A DNA stretch of 64,000 nucleotides from CALNZV01 sp942491115. Its GTDB lineage: Bacteria > Desulfobacterota > Desulfobacteria > Desulfobacterales > UBA5852. Made by a program: the position numbers and the translations under genes. Location of the stretch: positions 372,001 through 436,000 of the forward strand of contig CALNZV010000007.1 of the NCBI GenBank assembly GCA_942491115.1, given 5' to 3'. Shown piece by piece: positions 25,893 through 35,050 of the stretch. Under the pieces are notes generated by a model. That model did no database searches. It saw nothing but the letters and a program-made list of their open reading frames with translations, and was not told where the DNA came from. How positions within the stretch are numbered: the first letter of the stretch is position 1; every line of letters starts with the position of its first letter.

Positions 25893-26648
25893 ATGAAAAT
25901 TGCTGTCAGCGGCAAAGGCGGTGTGGGAAAAACCACCTTCTCCGCCCTGTTGATCCGAGCCCTTAATGCCAGCGGAAAATATGTCCTGGCCATCGACGCC
26001 GATCCAGATGCCAATCTCGGATCGGCCCTGGGTATCGACGGCGCCGATGCCATCATCCCCATCGCCGAAATGAAAGACCTGGCATTCGAAAGAACCGAAG
26101 CCCAACCAGGGAGTATCGGAGGATTTTTCAAACTGAACCCGAAAGTGGACGATCTTCCCGACAGCCTGTCGGCTCGTATGGAAAACATCAAGCTGATGCG
26201 TCTTGGGGGGGTTAAAAAAGGCGGAGGCGGATGCATCTGCCCGGAAAGCACCCTGCTCAGGGCCCTCATCAGTCATGTCGTGCTGTCCAGAGACGAGGTG
26301 GTGGTCATGGACATGGAGGCCGGAATCGAGCATCTGGGGCGGGCCACTGCCCAGGCTGTGGACCGATTGATCGTTGTGGTGGAGCCCGGCCGCCGAAGTA
26401 TCGACACCGCCGTAAACATTCGGCGCCTAGCTTCGGAAATCCGCCTGGACCAGATCTCAGTGGTGGGCAACAAGATCCGAGGAGAAAAGGACAAGGCGTT
26501 TTTGCGGGAGCATCTTCCCGATTTCGACCTCGTGGGATTCATCCCCTACGACGACCGATTGATCGAAGCCGATCTGAACGGTCAATCCCCTTTCGATACC
26601 GATTCCACCGCCATCGCCGAAGTTCAATCCATACTGGCCGGCCTTTGA
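25893..26648 (+). CDS. CooC-type P-loop ATPase (metal-centre maturation)
   Basis: 251 residues of the MinD/NifH superfamily. The deviant Walker A KGGVGKTT is at residues 8-15, DADPDANLG is the switch I-like strand, and the CxC pair CIC lies near residue 110, matching the Ni/Zn site of CooC dimers. MDMEAGIEHLGR is the switch II/Walker B region. CooC proteins load nickel into CO dehydrogenase or acetyl-CoA synthase. No CODH gene is in the window, so the client is probably elsewhere. AAGGAG precedes the ATG. It ends 3 bases before the helicase gene, suggesting co-transcription. Confidence 0.88.
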   Translation: MKIAVSGKGGVGKTTFSALLIRALNASGKYVLAIDADPDANLGSALGIDGADAIIPIAEMKDLAFERTEAQPGSIGGFFKLNPKVDDLPDSLSARMENIKLMRLGGVKKGGGGCICPESTLLRALISHVVLSRDEVVVMDMEAGIEHLGRATAQAVDRLIVVVEPGRRSIDTAVNIRRLASEIRLDQISVVGNKIRGEKDKAFLREHLPDFDLVGFIPYDDRLIEADLNGQSPFDTDSTAIAEVQSILAGL

Positions 26649-26651
26649 ATC

Positions 26652-28808
26652 ATGGGGCGACGGTTTCGATATCCGTCCAGAAAGCGGTCCTCCCGTCCGA
26701 GTGACCGCTTCCCCGTGGTCCCCGGTGCGGATTCGCTTCTCAAGCCGATCTTCGCCGAGATCGGCGTCCCCAATCCCACGCCCTTTGTTCCGGATCCCTA
26801 TCAAAACAGCGCTGTCGACGCCATCTCATCGGCAGACTGCCTGGTGACCGCTCCGACGGGAGCCGGTAAGACCTGGATTGCCGAAACCGCAATCGAGAGG
26901 ATTCTCGGTGGCGGAGGGCGATCGTGGTACGCCTGTCCCCTAAAAGCCCTGAGCAACGCCAAACACGCTGAGTTTTCCGAGCGTTTCGGCGCCGGCAACG
27001 TGGGCATTCTGACCGGAGACCGTCGCGAAAATCCCAATGCACAGGTCATTGTTGGGACGACGGAAATACTAAGAAATCAGCTCTACGACGCCATGTCCAC
27101 CGGCGGCAGCCTGGACGCGGATTTCGTGGTCCTGGACGAAGCCCACTTCCTGGGGGACGAAGAGCGGGGGGTGGTATGGGAAGAGACCATGATCTACCTG
27201 CCGACACGGATCCCCCTGCTGCTTCTATCGGCAACCATTGGAAATGCGGAACAGATCGCCCGCTGGCTTTCTGGAATCAGGGGACGTCAATGCCGGGTAA
27301 TCGCAGAACACCATCGTCCCGTGCCTCTGGTGTCCCTGTTCTTTCATCCGAAGGGCACGTTGATGCCGCTATTCGCCGGCGACGGCAAGGGACGGCGGCC
27401 CCGGATCTATAAAAAGGTCGTTGACACCCTGAACGCCTCCCGGAAACCATCCTTCGGCGCCCCCTGGCAGCTGCCCCCGTTCGGAGCCATGCTGAAGGTT
27501 CTCCGTCGCTACCAGCTGTTGCCAGCCATTTTTTTTCTCAAATCCAGGTCCGATTGCGGCAAAGCCATCGGCCTCTGTCTCGACCATACCATTACCGACC
27601 CCGACCGCAAAGCGCGCCTGAGCCGCCGGCTCACGGAACTGACCCAGGCTGCTCCCAGGCTCCAGCGGCACCACCAGCGCTGGCAACTGGAGAATTTAGG
27701 CGTGGGGGCTCATCACAGTGGCCAACTGCCCGCCTGGAAGCTTCTGCTGGAAACCCTCATGACAGAAGGCTTGCTGGACGCTGTCTTTGCCACATCTACA
27801 GTGGCTGCCGGGGTCAATTTCCCCGCCAGAACCATTGTCTTTTTCAATTCGGATCGATTCAACGGACGGGACTTCGTTACCCTGAGTCCGACGGAATTCC
27901 ACCAGATGACCGGTCGCGCCGGTCGGCGCGGCAAGGACAATATCGGTTTCGCCGTTGCGGTACCCGGAAAGTACATGGATATCCCGAAGGTGGCTCAGCT
28001 GGTCACATCCAAGGCCTCCGATGTGGACAGTCAAATCCGGATCGATTTCTCCATGGTGCTCAATCTCCTGCTTTCCCACACCCCCGAGCAGATCAACGGG
28101 CTGCTAAGGAAGTCTTTCGCCACGTATCAAGCCATGCAGAGGGCCGGACGAAAAGCCTCCCCGCGAATGCTCGAAGCCGCCCACGGCCACCTGTGGGAGG
28201 CGTTTGAACGTCACCTCAATTTCCTTAGGGAGATGGGGTACGTCGACGGGGACAATCGTCTGACGTCGGAGGGCGCATGGGCGTCTCAGCTGCGGGTCGA
28301 CCAGCCGCTGCTCATTGCCGAGGCGTTTCGGCGGGACGCACTGCCGTCAAAAGACGTCGCCCTATTGGCAGGACTGGTCACCTGTTTCGTCAACGAAACG
28401 GAGTCGAGAGATCAGCTGACCCGGAAACTGGCGCCTCGAAAACTCATGAACGCCTACGGCCATCTCAAAAAGAAACTTACTCCGTTTCAGCAGCACATGG
28501 CCCACCGGGGCTTCTATTCGCGCCCACTTTACAGCCGACCGGCCCTGACACTCTATCTTTGGGCGTCCATGGAGCCTTGGGAGAACGTCGTCACCGTCTC
28601 CGAGCTCGAAGAGGGCAACCTGGCCATGCTGATACTCCGAACGGCCGACAACCTCAGGCACATTGTTTCCCTCGATCCCATCTTCCCGGAAACGGCCGAC
28701 ACCGCAAGGGCCGCTATAGAGGCGATCCTGAGGGATCCTGTGGTTGTCGACCTGCCCAACCCACCCCCGGCTTCCAACGGGGAGGCTCCCCCACACAGGA
28801 CTCCCTGA
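26652..28808 (+). CDS. Ski2-like superfamily 2 helicase
   Basis: 718 residues. Helicase domain 1 has the Q-like entry PDPYQNSAVDAI, Walker A APTGAGKT (near 71-78), ACPLKALSNAK, DEAH in VVLDEAHFLG, and LLLSATIGN. Domain 2 shows the GLLDAVFATSTVAAGVNFPA motif and the MTGRAGRRGKD motif VI. A long C-terminal helical part (~450-718) resembles the winged-helix/ratchet of Ski2/Mtr4-type RNA helicases and contains no arch or zinc cluster that I can see. It probably unwinds RNA or RNA-DNA hybrids. It directly follows the CooC-type gene. Confidence 0.9.
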   Translation: MGRRFRYPSRKRSSRPSDRFPVVPGADSLLKPIFAEIGVPNPTPFVPDPYQNSAVDAISSADCLVTAPTGAGKTWIAETAIERILGGGGRSWYACPLKALSNAKHAEFSERFGAGNVGILTGDRRENPNAQVIVGTTEILRNQLYDAMSTGGSLDADFVVLDEAHFLGDEERGVVWEETMIYLPTRIPLLLLSATIGNAEQIARWLSGIRGRQCRVIAEHHRPVPLVSLFFHPKGTLMPLFAGDGKGRRPRIYKKVVDTLNASRKPSFGAPWQLPPFGAMLKVLRRYQLLPAIFFLKSRSDCGKAIGLCLDHTITDPDRKARLSRRLTELTQAAPRLQRHHQRWQLENLGVGAHHSGQLPAWKLLLETLMTEGLLDAVFATSTVAAGVNFPARTIVFFNSDRFNGRDFVTLSPTEFHQMTGRAGRRGKDNIGFAVAVPGKYMDIPKVAQLVTSKASDVDSQIRIDFSMVLNLLLSHTPEQINGLLRKSFATYQAMQRAGRKASPRMLEAAHGHLWEAFERHLNFLREMGYVDGDNRLTSEGAWASQLRVDQPLLIAEAFRRDALPSKDVALLAGLVTCFVNETESRDQLTRKLAPRKLMNAYGHLKKKLTPFQQHMAHRGFYSRPLYSRPALTLYLWASMEPWENVVTVSELEEGNLAMLILRTADNLRHIVSLDPIFPETADTARAAIEAILRDPVVVDLPNPPPASNGEAPPHRTP

Positions 28809-28941
28809 CCCCTAGCACAAATCAAACATCTCTCGTTCATCATATGGGAATGAGGTTGATTTCCCGGTTGGGTGCCGCACCCCGGCGCCAGTGCCGACGG
28901 TGTGGAATCAACCCGCATTGACACGCCAATTCGGAGGCAGT

Positions 28942-29616
28942 TTGACAGCAGCCGCTTATCCCCGATTGACACCGGAGGAAATCAATCGAAAACGCCTCCA
29001 CCTGGCGGCCCTCCTGATGCCGGCGGGAATATTCTATCTGCCCAGGCTCACCCCCTTGCCACCGGCGGCCCCCCCTGTAATACTAGGTATTTTTTATGCG
29101 GCCGCCATCGGCGTCGATATTCTCCGATTTCGGTTGCCGGCGGTCCAAAGACGCTACTACCAGGCATTCAAATCATTGCTGAGAAAAGAAGAGATTCATC
29201 GGTTCACCGGTTCCACTCATATCATCGGAGCATCCTTTTGGTGTTCCCTGGTGTTCATCGATGCTTCTCATCTCTCGTTCATGGCGCTTTCCGCATTCAT
29301 TATAGGAGATGCGGCCGCGGCTCTCGTCGGTATCCGCTTCGGCAGACACCGCATCGGAGCCAAATCCGTCGAAGGCACCGTGGCCTGCTATTTTGCGGGT
29401 ATAGCCGTTTTTTCAACCTACCCTCTGCTTCCGGGCCTTCTCGATGCATGGGGCGGCACCATGTCTTCAGGGGTTTTTTTCGGGGCCCCCGCCGGCATGG
29501 CCCTCCTCGAGCTCTCTCCTCTGCGTATACGACGGTCTATTAGGGTCGACGACAACCTCGTCGTTCCCCTTCTAACCGGCCTTCTGATTCAAAGCCTTCA
29601 CACCCTTTTTCACTGA
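28942..29616 (+). CDS. Dgk1/SEC59/VTE5-like lipid kinase
   Basis: About 224 residues with six or so TM helices. Signature segments of the CTP-dependent polyprenol/diacylglycerol kinase family are present: NRKRLHLAALLMPAG near the start, FTGSTHIIGA, IIGDAAAALVGIRFG and GAKSVEGTVACYF, then DDNLVVPLL at the end. It should phosphorylate a membrane lipid alcohol (dolichol-, phytol- or DAG-like). I chose a TTG at 28942, which has GGAGG four bases upstream; a GTG at 28891 extends it by 17 residues but has no ribosome site. It lies 133 bases after the helicase. Confidence 0.85.
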   Translation: MTAAAYPRLTPEEINRKRLHLAALLMPAGIFYLPRLTPLPPAAPPVILGIFYAAAIGVDILRFRLPAVQRRYYQAFKSLLRKEEIHRFTGSTHIIGASFWCSLVFIDASHLSFMALSAFIIGDAAAALVGIRFGRHRIGAKSVEGTVACYFAGIAVFSTYPLLPGLLDAWGGTMSSGVFFGAPAGMALLELSPLRIRRSIRVDDNLVVPLLTGLLIQSLHTLFH

Positions 29617-29633
29617 ACCTTCCAAAGACGCAA

Positions 29634-29660
29634 TTGAGTCATCCAGGGATTTGTTATAGT
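29634..29660 (+). promoter_or_regulatory. Candidate promoter for the TPR/SPOR gene
   Basis: TTGAGT (29634-29639) and TATAGT (29655-29660) are 15 bases apart; a shifted -10 (TAGTAT) gives 17. The 324-base gap (29617-29940) also holds a perfect 15-base palindrome CCGGCATGATGCCGG (29715-29729) and a six-bp hairpin GTCCGA/TCGGAC (29879-29896) just before the gene. I see no further gene in the gap. Confidence 0.35.
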
Positions 29661-29940
29661 ATAGAAGGCCAATAGACGGCCCCGGATTTCCGAGGGCTCG
29701 ACCGATGGGCTTGGCCGGCATGATGCCGGAAGCGACGACATTGCTGCCCCATCGGAGAAAACCACCGGACCAGAAAGACTGTTATCTATAGCTTCAGCGA
29801 ATCATTTCCGCTTCCCGATGCCATGAGTCAGGGGATATTGCCGACACCACGGGCATGTCCGGTGGCCCTGCTCAAGGCGTCCGAGCCCCTTCGGACGGGA
29901 ACGCGAACGCTCGACAACGACTGACCGGAGCCGATACGCA

Positions 29941-32900
29941 ATGAAACGTTCAGCGTCCTTTGTCTTTTTGATGATCCTGTCATGGGGTGTTGGCCTCTCG
30001 CCGGCCGCCGGCAACGAATGGTTCCAGGAGGGACTGGAGGCATTGAAGGCCGGAAAATACGCCGAGGCCATCGAGGCCTTCACCATGACCATCCAGGCTG
30101 TCCCCCACGATTACGAGGCCCTGAACAACCGGTGCTTTGCCAGAATTTTCATTGGAGACTACGTCGGGGCCGTCGACGACTGCTCCCAGGCCCTGAGCAT
30201 CAATCCCCAATCGGCAAAGTCTTACAACAACCGGGGCTTTGCCCGCATCTTCCAGGAAGACTACGATGGCGCCGTCACCGATATCAACCGGGCGATCGAT
30301 ATCAATCCCCGTTACGTCGACGCCTACTGCAACCGAGGTCTGGCATGGCTTCGCAAAGGCCACTACGAGAAAGCCATCGAGGACTGCACCGCAGCGCTGA
30401 GAATCAACCCCAGATCATCCAAGGCCCTATACAACCGGGGATATGCCCTGGATAAGATGGGGGTTCCGGGCCGGGCGCTCCTGGACTACGCCCAGGCCCT
30501 GACCATCAATCCGGACTACACCGAAATCTACAACAACCTGGCATGGATTCTGGCGACCTGCCCCGATCACCGCTACCGTGACGGAAGGCGGGCGGTTGCG
30601 TTCGCCAGGCGTGCCGTCGACCGGAGTCCCGCCATTGGGCATCTCGACACGCTGGCTGCGGCCTATGCCGAAGCGGGCCAGTTCGAAGAAGCGGTGGCCA
30701 TCCAGAGCCAGCTCCTCGCCATGACCCTGACGCCGGGACAACAGAGCGACACCCCCACCACGTATGCCGAGCGGCTGAGTCACTATGAGGAGGGTAAGCC
30801 CTATCGTGAAACCTATTCCCCGAAGCCCGGTGGAAACCCTCAGGAGGTGTGGCAAAAAATCGCACCTCTGGACCGCATTGTCGATCTTCAACCGGAAGCG
30901 GATCGCCCCGGAAATCCCAAGGTCGCGGTCGACACGGGCGCCAACCACCCTCCGGTTGCGGGTCGACTCTTCTACGAAACCAGAGAAGACGAACCAGTCG
31001 ATATTCTGCTGACGGGTAAAGACCCCGACGGCACCCCCATTCAATTCGAAATCACCGCTTCACCCACCCGGGGAACCCTGTCGGGGGCACCGCCTCGGTT
31101 GGTGTACCATCCGGAACCGGAATTTGCCGGTACCGACCGTTTTCAGTACCAGGTCCTGGATGGTACCGACGCATCGGAGACGGGAAGCGTGGTGGTTCGT
31201 GTGGAGGCGGTGAACGATGCTCCTGCTCCCGTTTCCCAGACGGTCGACGGTATCGAGGACCACCCCATTGCATTTCAATTGGCGGCCACTGATCCCGAAG
31301 ACGGTTCCGTTCGCTATGAAGTCGCTGACCCACCCACCCACGGGAGACTGCGGGGAAACCCGCCCGGGCTTACCTATCAGCCGGATCCCGATTTTTCCGG
31401 CGAAGACCAGTTTACCTTTCGGGCAACCGATGGGCAGGCCGTTTCATCTCCGGCGACGGTTCGTTTGACTATCCGCCCGGTCAACGATCCGCCGATGGCC
31501 GAAGGGCGTCAGGTCCTTGTGGGTCAAGACACCGGCATCGCCCTCGACTTGTCGGGGACGGACCCCGACGGCGACCCCCTAAGCTTTTCTCTTGTCGAGC
31601 ACCCTGAGCACGGCACTATCACCGGCACGCCGCCCCGCATCCGATACCAGCCACACGAGGGTTTCATGGGGGAAGACCGAATCGTTTTCCGGGCATCGGA
31701 CGGCCAGTTGGCATCGCCGGATGCGGTGATCCACATGACGGTATCCGACGCGGTTCCGACGGCGGCGAAGACACCGGGTCCCGCCGCTGCAACAACGACC
31801 AGGGGCAGGCCCGTAAAGGTTTTCCTTCTCCCCAGCGGCCTGGACAACGCTCAATGGGATGTGATCATGGAAACGGTGCCGATAAACGGCGTTTTGTCCG
31901 GCACGCTTCCGGATCTCATCTATACCCCGAAGCCGGGATTCATCGGAACCGACGAATTCAGCTACCGATTGACCGACGGCTCCAATCCAAGCGAGCTCAT
32001 CCGATATTCCATCGTCGTCGTCGAGTCCATCCCCTCCGAGAATGATGGGCAGAAGCGTCCCCTTGAACCGGCGGCACCTCCGGACCCAGACGTCTCCGGG
32101 ACATCAGCTCCCGAATCGGAGACTGCCGATGCAGACCGGCGGGAAACCGATCCCCCAGCCGAAGCGGCGGGTGGTTCCAAAGCCGCCGCCGCCGTCCGAA
32201 TCGACAAACCGGCGTTTGCGATTCAGGTCCAGTCAGTCAAAAACAGGGAAGACGCAGAAAAAGCCGTAAGTGAGCTTGCCGGCAGAGGATTTTCGTCTTT
32301 TTCCCGAGAAGTCGTCATCAAGGATCGCGGCACCTGGCACCGAATCTACATCGGCCCCTTCGACACCTCGGAAGCGGCAAAGCGGGTGGCCGGCCAGGTA
32401 CGCAAGTCCCTGTCTCCAAACGCCTTTGTCACCCGCCTTGGCCCACCGGAAGCCAACCGGCGGCCGGATATCCCGGAGATGGCAAAAACCGCCCAGGAAA
32501 GCCCCTATGCCTATCAGGTGCGGTCTTTTTCCAAGCTGAGTGAGGCAAGGCGGCTGGCAAAAACACTCCGTTCCAGGGGTGGGAAGGCTTTTATCGGGCA
32601 AGCCAGCGTCAAAAAGGGCGAAACCTGGCATCGGGTCTACATCGGGGCTTATTCGAGCCCGTCGGTCGCCGAGGCCGCCAGGAAAACGTTCGGCGGCGAT
32701 GAACTGGCCGGCGTTTTTCTGGTGTATCTTCCCTACTGTCTGGGATTGTCCGTGGAAGGCGGCGCAGAATCCGTCGACGACATGGAAAGGGCCCTATCGG
32801 AGGCGGGATTCGTCCCCTATCGGCTCCCCGACCCATCCGTTCCGGGACGGCATCGACTCGCCGTCGGGGGATTCTACAAGAAAAAAGACACTGCCGAACT

Positions 32901-32952
32901 GCGCCAACAGCTCGAAAGTGCTGGATTCTCTCCCCGTCTGACTCGCCGGTAG
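29941..32952 (+). CDS. Exported TPR, cadherin-like repeat and SPOR protein
   Basis: 1003 residues. A signal peptide (to about residue 23) is followed by TPR repeats (~25-260; units such as EAIEAFTMTIQAVPHDYEALNNR). From ~330 to 690 there are four cadherin/Ig-like repeats of about 90 residues, each with a GTDPDGxP-type strand, a G-LSG-PP turn and YxPxPxFxGxDxFxY. A Pro/Glu/Ala linker follows. Three SPOR-like units close the protein (YAIQVQSVKNREDA-type; WHRIYIGPF and WHRVYIGAY). SPOR domains bind denuded peptidoglycan, so this is probably a periplasmic cell-wall-associated protein. A FAIQVQ start and a divergent last repeat suggest decay of the third SPOR. Confidence 0.9.
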   Translation: MKRSASFVFLMILSWGVGLSPAAGNEWFQEGLEALKAGKYAEAIEAFTMTIQAVPHDYEALNNRCFARIFIGDYVGAVDDCSQALSINPQSAKSYNNRGFARIFQEDYDGAVTDINRAIDINPRYVDAYCNRGLAWLRKGHYEKAIEDCTAALRINPRSSKALYNRGYALDKMGVPGRALLDYAQALTINPDYTEIYNNLAWILATCPDHRYRDGRRAVAFARRAVDRSPAIGHLDTLAAAYAEAGQFEEAVAIQSQLLAMTLTPGQQSDTPTTYAERLSHYEEGKPYRETYSPKPGGNPQEVWQKIAPLDRIVDLQPEADRPGNPKVAVDTGANHPPVAGRLFYETREDEPVDILLTGKDPDGTPIQFEITASPTRGTLSGAPPRLVYHPEPEFAGTDRFQYQVLDGTDASETGSVVVRVEAVNDAPAPVSQTVDGIEDHPIAFQLAATDPEDGSVRYEVADPPTHGRLRGNPPGLTYQPDPDFSGEDQFTFRATDGQAVSSPATVRLTIRPVNDPPMAEGRQVLVGQDTGIALDLSGTDPDGDPLSFSLVEHPEHGTITGTPPRIRYQPHEGFMGEDRIVFRASDGQLASPDAVIHMTVSDAVPTAAKTPGPAAATTTRGRPVKVFLLPSGLDNAQWDVIMETVPINGVLSGTLPDLIYTPKPGFIGTDEFSYRLTDGSNPSELIRYSIVVVESIPSENDGQKRPLEPAAPPDPDVSGTSAPESETADADRRETDPPAEAAGGSKAAAAVRIDKPAFAIQVQSVKNREDAEKAVSELAGRGFSSFSREVVIKDRGTWHRIYIGPFDTSEAAKRVAGQVRKSLSPNAFVTRLGPPEANRRPDIPEMAKTAQESPYAYQVRSFSKLSEARRLAKTLRSRGGKAFIGQASVKKGETWHRVYIGAYSSPSVAEAARKTFGGDELAGVFLVYLPYCLGLSVEGGAESVDDMERALSEAGFVPYRLPDPSVPGRHRLAVGGFYKKKDTAELRQQLESAGFSPRLTRR

Positions 32953-33020
32953 CCCAAAGGGGGTCCTGTCCCCTGTGCACAAAGGATCGTCCCGCCCCAG
33001 GCGGGATCGGGCGGGCCCGG

Positions 33021-33857
33021 TCAGTGAACCACCGACGGTTGGCTTTTGAACCGCCACCCAAGGAGACCGGCGCCGGCAAAAATCATCAGAAGACAGAGAA
33101 CCTGGCCCATGGAAAAGGGGCCAAGAACATACATGAGATGGGGATCCGGCTCCCTGAAAAATTCGATGCCGAACCGCACAACCCCATATCCGATAAAATA
33201 AACGGCAAGGAGGGAGCCGTCGGGCAGGGGTTTTCGACGGATCCACCACAGCAGTCCGAAGAGAACGATTCCCTCGAAGAAGGCCTCGTAGAGCTGACTC
33301 GGGTGCCTCATTTGCCGTGTTGGATCCATTGGAAACACCATTCCCCATGGACCGGTGGTCACCCGACCGTACAACTCACCATTGAGAAAATTGCCGATCC
33401 GGCCAAAGGTATACCCAAGGGGGACGGTGGGGATGACGAAATCCGAAAACGACCAGAAGGATATGCCCCTTCGCCGGCAAAACCACACCGATGCCCCAAG
33501 AACACCGATAACCCCCCCATGGTAAGACATGCCCGATAAACCGGTGAAGCGAATGCCGTCTGAAAAATCCACCGGAAGAAAGATTTTGAGGGGATGGCTC
33601 GAAAAATAGGGCCAGTCGTAAAAGACCACATAGCCCAACCGTCCCCCGATCATGACGCCAAGGATGGCCCACACCATAAAATCTTGAATAAACTCCGGTG
33701 AAAAATCAAACGCTTCGGCCCGGGTCCGATACCGCATCAGTCCATAGGCGACCGCAAAAGCCACGATGTACATGAGCCCGTACCATCGCAGCTGAAAGGA
33801 ACCGACGGCAAACAAACTGGGATTGATGTGCGAAGGCAGCTCATTCCACCAATTCAA
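33021..33857 (-). CDS. lgt: Prolipoprotein diacylglyceryl transferase
   Basis: Transfers diacylglycerol from phosphatidylglycerol to the lipobox cysteine of prolipoproteins. 278 residues, seven TM helices. Diagnostic elements are LRWYGLMYIVAF, the SYHGGVIG block with its essential histidine, and the Lgt signature GRIGNFLNGELYGR. I use a TTG at 33857 because GAGGAG lies 6 bases upstream; the longer frame uses GTG at 33884 without a ribosome site. Many lipoproteins in this window (PhnD-like, ABC_sub_bind, NlpE-like, OmpA, LptE) would be its substrates. Confidence 0.95.
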   Translation of the reverse strand: MNWWNELPSHINPSLFAVGSFQLRWYGLMYIVAFAVAYGLMRYRTRAEAFDFSPEFIQDFMVWAILGVMIGGRLGYVVFYDWPYFSSHPLKIFLPVDFSDGIRFTGLSGMSYHGGVIGVLGASVWFCRRRGISFWSFSDFVIPTVPLGYTFGRIGNFLNGELYGRVTTGPWGMVFPMDPTRQMRHPSQLYEAFFEGIVLFGLLWWIRRKPLPDGSLLAVYFIGYGVVRFGIEFFREPDPHLMYVLGPFSMGQVLCLLMIFAGAGLLGWRFKSQPSVVH

Positions 33858-33899
33858 CGCGCTCTCCTCGTGACATGTCCTCACCCCAAAATGGCGTCG

Positions 33900-34904
33900 C
33901 TAGTCGGCAGCCGGCAGGGGCATCAACACCTTTATGACCCCGACGGGCCCGTCGATCAATCCTTGTTCGACCATGATGCCCTCGGTCTGTTCCCACGCAG
34001 CCACATCGATGGTCCCCAGAACCGAATCCTCCGATGGCAGGACGAGACGGCGGGTCACATCCAGCTGCTCCCTGAGAAGGTCCGGGGGGGTATCCTTGTC
34101 CACCGTCGAAAGGATGTGGATGGCCATATCGGCCTTTTCCGGGTTCATCGCCTCCCGCCAGCCATCCAGCAGCGCCTCGACAAATGCCCGCACCATATCC
34201 GGCTCCTGTTCGATCATCTCCCGGGACGTCACCACCGAATTGGCCACGAATTGAACCCCGAAATCCGCCGGGTTGAAAAAGCGAACCGCCTCCCCTTCTT
34301 TGGCGAGTTGCCGCTGAAGGAAGATGCCCTGGGTGTTGCGATAGACCGGCCAAATCGACACCTGGCGACGATAGAACGGCGTGTAGTCGTAACGGACGCT
34401 GAAAAGAGCGACATCGGTCTCGGACAGACCACCCATGGCCAGGAGCGTCCGAAGGATGGTTTCATCGTTTCCCCCAAAGGTGACCCCAATGGTCATTCCT
34501 TTGAGTTGAATCAGTTGCCGGATGGGCGCCCCGGTTTCACGGTAGATCCACTGGAGCGGATTGATTTGAAAAAGCTGCGCCAGCACCACCACCGGGGCCC
34601 CTTTGGACAGGGCCCGGATCACCTGGTCGGCCGATGCCACTCCAAATTGGGAGAGCCCCAGCTCGAGTTCCTTGATAGCGTCCCGCTCAGGCCCCCCCGG
34701 TTTGACGGTGACCTTGAGACCGGCCGCCTTGAAGTGTCCATTGATGTCGGCAGCCAAATCGCCGACCACCGATGTGTTGAGTATCCATTTCAGGCGATAA
34801 TTGATGTCTTGGGCGCCGATTACCCTCGATCCGGCGACCATAAAGAATACCAGGGTCGCCAGCCCGATGTGCCCCATCAAGCGAGGAAAGATTCTGGCCT
34901 TCAT
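33900..34904 (-). CDS. NMT1/SsuA-type ABC transporter substrate-binding protein
   Basis: 334 residues with a Sec signal (ATLVFFMVAGSRVIGA). The mature protein has the NMT1/SsuA pattern: YRLKWILNTSVVGDLAADINGHFKAAGL, GLSQFGVASADQVIRALSKGAPVV and LKGMTIGVTFGGNDETILR. These proteins bind pyrimidine precursors, sulfonates or nitrate. The ATG at 34904 has GGAGGT nine bases upstream; the 63 extra residues of the longest frame look non-coding. It is the last gene of an ATPase-permease-binding protein set, with lgt 42 bases after it. The ligand is unknown. Confidence 0.88.
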   Translation of the reverse strand: MKARIFPRLMGHIGLATLVFFMVAGSRVIGAQDINYRLKWILNTSVVGDLAADINGHFKAAGLKVTVKPGGPERDAIKELELGLSQFGVASADQVIRALSKGAPVVVLAQLFQINPLQWIYRETGAPIRQLIQLKGMTIGVTFGGNDETILRTLLAMGGLSETDVALFSVRYDYTPFYRRQVSIWPVYRNTQGIFLQRQLAKEGEAVRFFNPADFGVQFVANSVVTSREMIEQEPDMVRAFVEALLDGWREAMNPEKADMAIHILSTVDKDTPPDLLREQLDVTRRLVLPSEDSVLGTIDVAAWEQTEGIMVEQGLIDGPVGVIKVLMPLPAAD

Positions 34905-35050
34905 GGTGGATGACCTCCTCACCGGAAATGGGTCTGGATCCGGATATGACGACAGTTGGACTCGCCCGCCCGGAATCGATGGACTCACTCCGCGGCCGAA
35001 ACCACGGCCGCCACAACCCGTCCCTGTCGACAGCCCCGCTTCCGTGACTC

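Noticed and set aside
29802..30092. 96-codon minus-strand frame over the start of the TPR/SPOR gene
   Set aside because: It lies antisense to the signal peptide and first TPR of a clear gene; its composition follows from the coding strand.
32990..33006. Hairpin TCCCGCC/GGCGGGA as a terminator between the SPOR gene and lgt
   Set aside because: The stem is perfect, but the loop has three bases and no T run follows on either strand; not listed as a terminator.
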